From NCBI GenBank assembly GCA_050329955.1, contig JBHJOH010000259.1:1-13305 (forward strand): DNA of 13,305 nt, written 5' to 3'. Source of the DNA: JAOUGY01 sp050329955 (GTDB taxonomy: Bacteria > Actinomycetota > Acidimicrobiia > Spongiisociales > ZC4RG35). The notes beneath the pieces are model-generated. The model did no database searches and had not been told where the DNA came from. It saw only the letters and a program-made list of their open reading frames with translations. Positions within the stretch are counted from its first letter, which is position 1; the number at the start of each line of letters is the position of its first letter. Of the stretch, positions 13,081 to 13,305 are shown piece after piece. A program made the position numbers and the translations under genes.

Positions 13081-13305
13081 AGCTTTGTCCCCCACGCAGT
13101 GGGGGAAGGGGTCCCCGCGACGGAGGAGCGGGGTAGGGGGGTCGAAAGCCCGCGAGATGAACTCCGCACGCGTTCCGGAACCCGCCATCAGCCACGCGAG
13201 GACCAGGAACGCGTCATCATGCTCGCGAGGGATAGGCCCCCCCTACCCCGCTCGTTCCTCGCGGGGACCCCTTCCCCCTCTCGCAAGCTCGAGGGGGACA
13301 AAGCT
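13081..13305. repeat. Long imperfect palindrome (MITE- or REP-like element)
   Basis: The left arm (13081-13141) and right arm (13238-13305) are inverted copies: both outer ends read AGCTTTGTCCCCC into the element, then share GGGGGAAGGGGTCCCCGCGA and AGCGGGGTAGGGGGG. Inside, ACGCGTTCC (13168-13176) pairs with GGAACGCGT (13206-13214), and CGCGAG (13151-13156) with CTCGCG (13222-13227), so the whole unit can fold into one long hairpin with about a 29-base tip. Each arm tip also holds its own hairpin: CCCCCAC-GCA-GTGGGGG (13089-13105) and CCCCCTC-N10-GAGGGGG (13274-13297). The element ends exactly at the window edge. No transposase is present; target duplications cannot be checked because the right flank is missing. 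Confidence 0.7.

Larger units (their letters stand above)
12891..13305. other. Non-coding, structure-rich region
   Basis: No convincing gene is seen in these 415 bases. ORFs crossing it have no ribosome site and run through the inverted repeats. It holds three layers of structure: an A/T-richer imperfect hairpin (12949-12978), a perfect 25-base palindrome (12986-13010) with a related copy at 13026-13037, and a long GC-rich imperfect palindrome (13081-13305). The left part presumably includes the promoter of the potassium channel gene on the minus strand, with a weak TANNNT-like TAGCCT 13-18 bases before its ATG. Confidence 0.6.

Noticed and set aside
12906..13169. An 87-codon minus-strand open frame at the right end
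   Set aside because: It runs through the inverted repeats, has no ribosome site and its composition reflects the repeat.
13081..13305. CRISPR array or tRNA-like structure in the terminal repeat region
   Set aside because: There are two inverted arms rather than regularly spaced direct repeats, and no cloverleaf or CCA end is visible.

Overview
This is a high-GC bacterial window. Dense coding, frequent GTG starts, TANNNT-type -10 elements and apparently leaderless promoters suggest an actinobacterium. The protein styles (LacI-controlled ECF transporter, stand-alone GcvT-like protein, PYROXD2-type FAD enzyme) would fit an aquatic or marine lineage such as Acidimicrobiia. That assignment is an inference, because no rRNA or marker gene is present. 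I see no tRNA, rRNA, CRISPR array or recognisable transposase.

Layout. (1) 1-1138, minus strand: the start of an ECF/ABC ATPase gene (cut by the window edge) preceded by an S-component-like membrane protein. (2) 1139-2292: a divergent promoter region with two LacI-type operator palindromes, then the LacI-family regulator, probably leaderless. (3) 2441-3999: a large polytopic membrane protein resembling GT-C glycosyltransferases, preceded by a 22-codon leader ORF that overlaps its start. (4) 4023-4670, minus strand: a TetR regulator, divergent from (5) 4823-9232: a GcvT-like tetrahydrofolate-dependent protein, a PYROXD2/CrtI-like FAD oxidoreductase interrupted by one in-frame TAA, a small unrecognised protein and a flavin amine oxidase. 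(6) 9288-10205, minus strand: an isopenicillin-N-synthase-like 2-oxoglutarate/Fe(II) oxygenase. (7) 10256-11185: an MscS-type mechanosensitive channel, convergent with (8) 11208-12890, minus strand: a two-TM potassium channel with two fused RCK domains. (9) 12891-13305: a 415-base non-coding region made of nested inverted repeats, ending in a roughly 225-base long palindrome that reaches the last base of the window.

How the parts may work together. The LacI protein probably represses both itself and the ECF cassette through the shared palindromes. The TetR/GcvT/FAD-oxidoreductase/amine-oxidase block looks like a catabolic unit for a methylated amine or related compound: a flavoenzyme oxidises the substrate, and the GcvT-like protein passes the one-carbon unit to tetrahydrofolate. 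This resembles the logic of dimethylglycine and sarcosine dehydrogenases, but uses a different flavoenzyme family. The substrate is unknown. The MscS and RCK-gated potassium channel genes form an osmotic and ion-homeostasis pair.

The most notable items are the clean nonsense codon in the FAD oxidoreductase, the split GcvT/PYROXD2 arrangement, the paired LacI operators, the leader ORF, and the structured repeat region at the right end.
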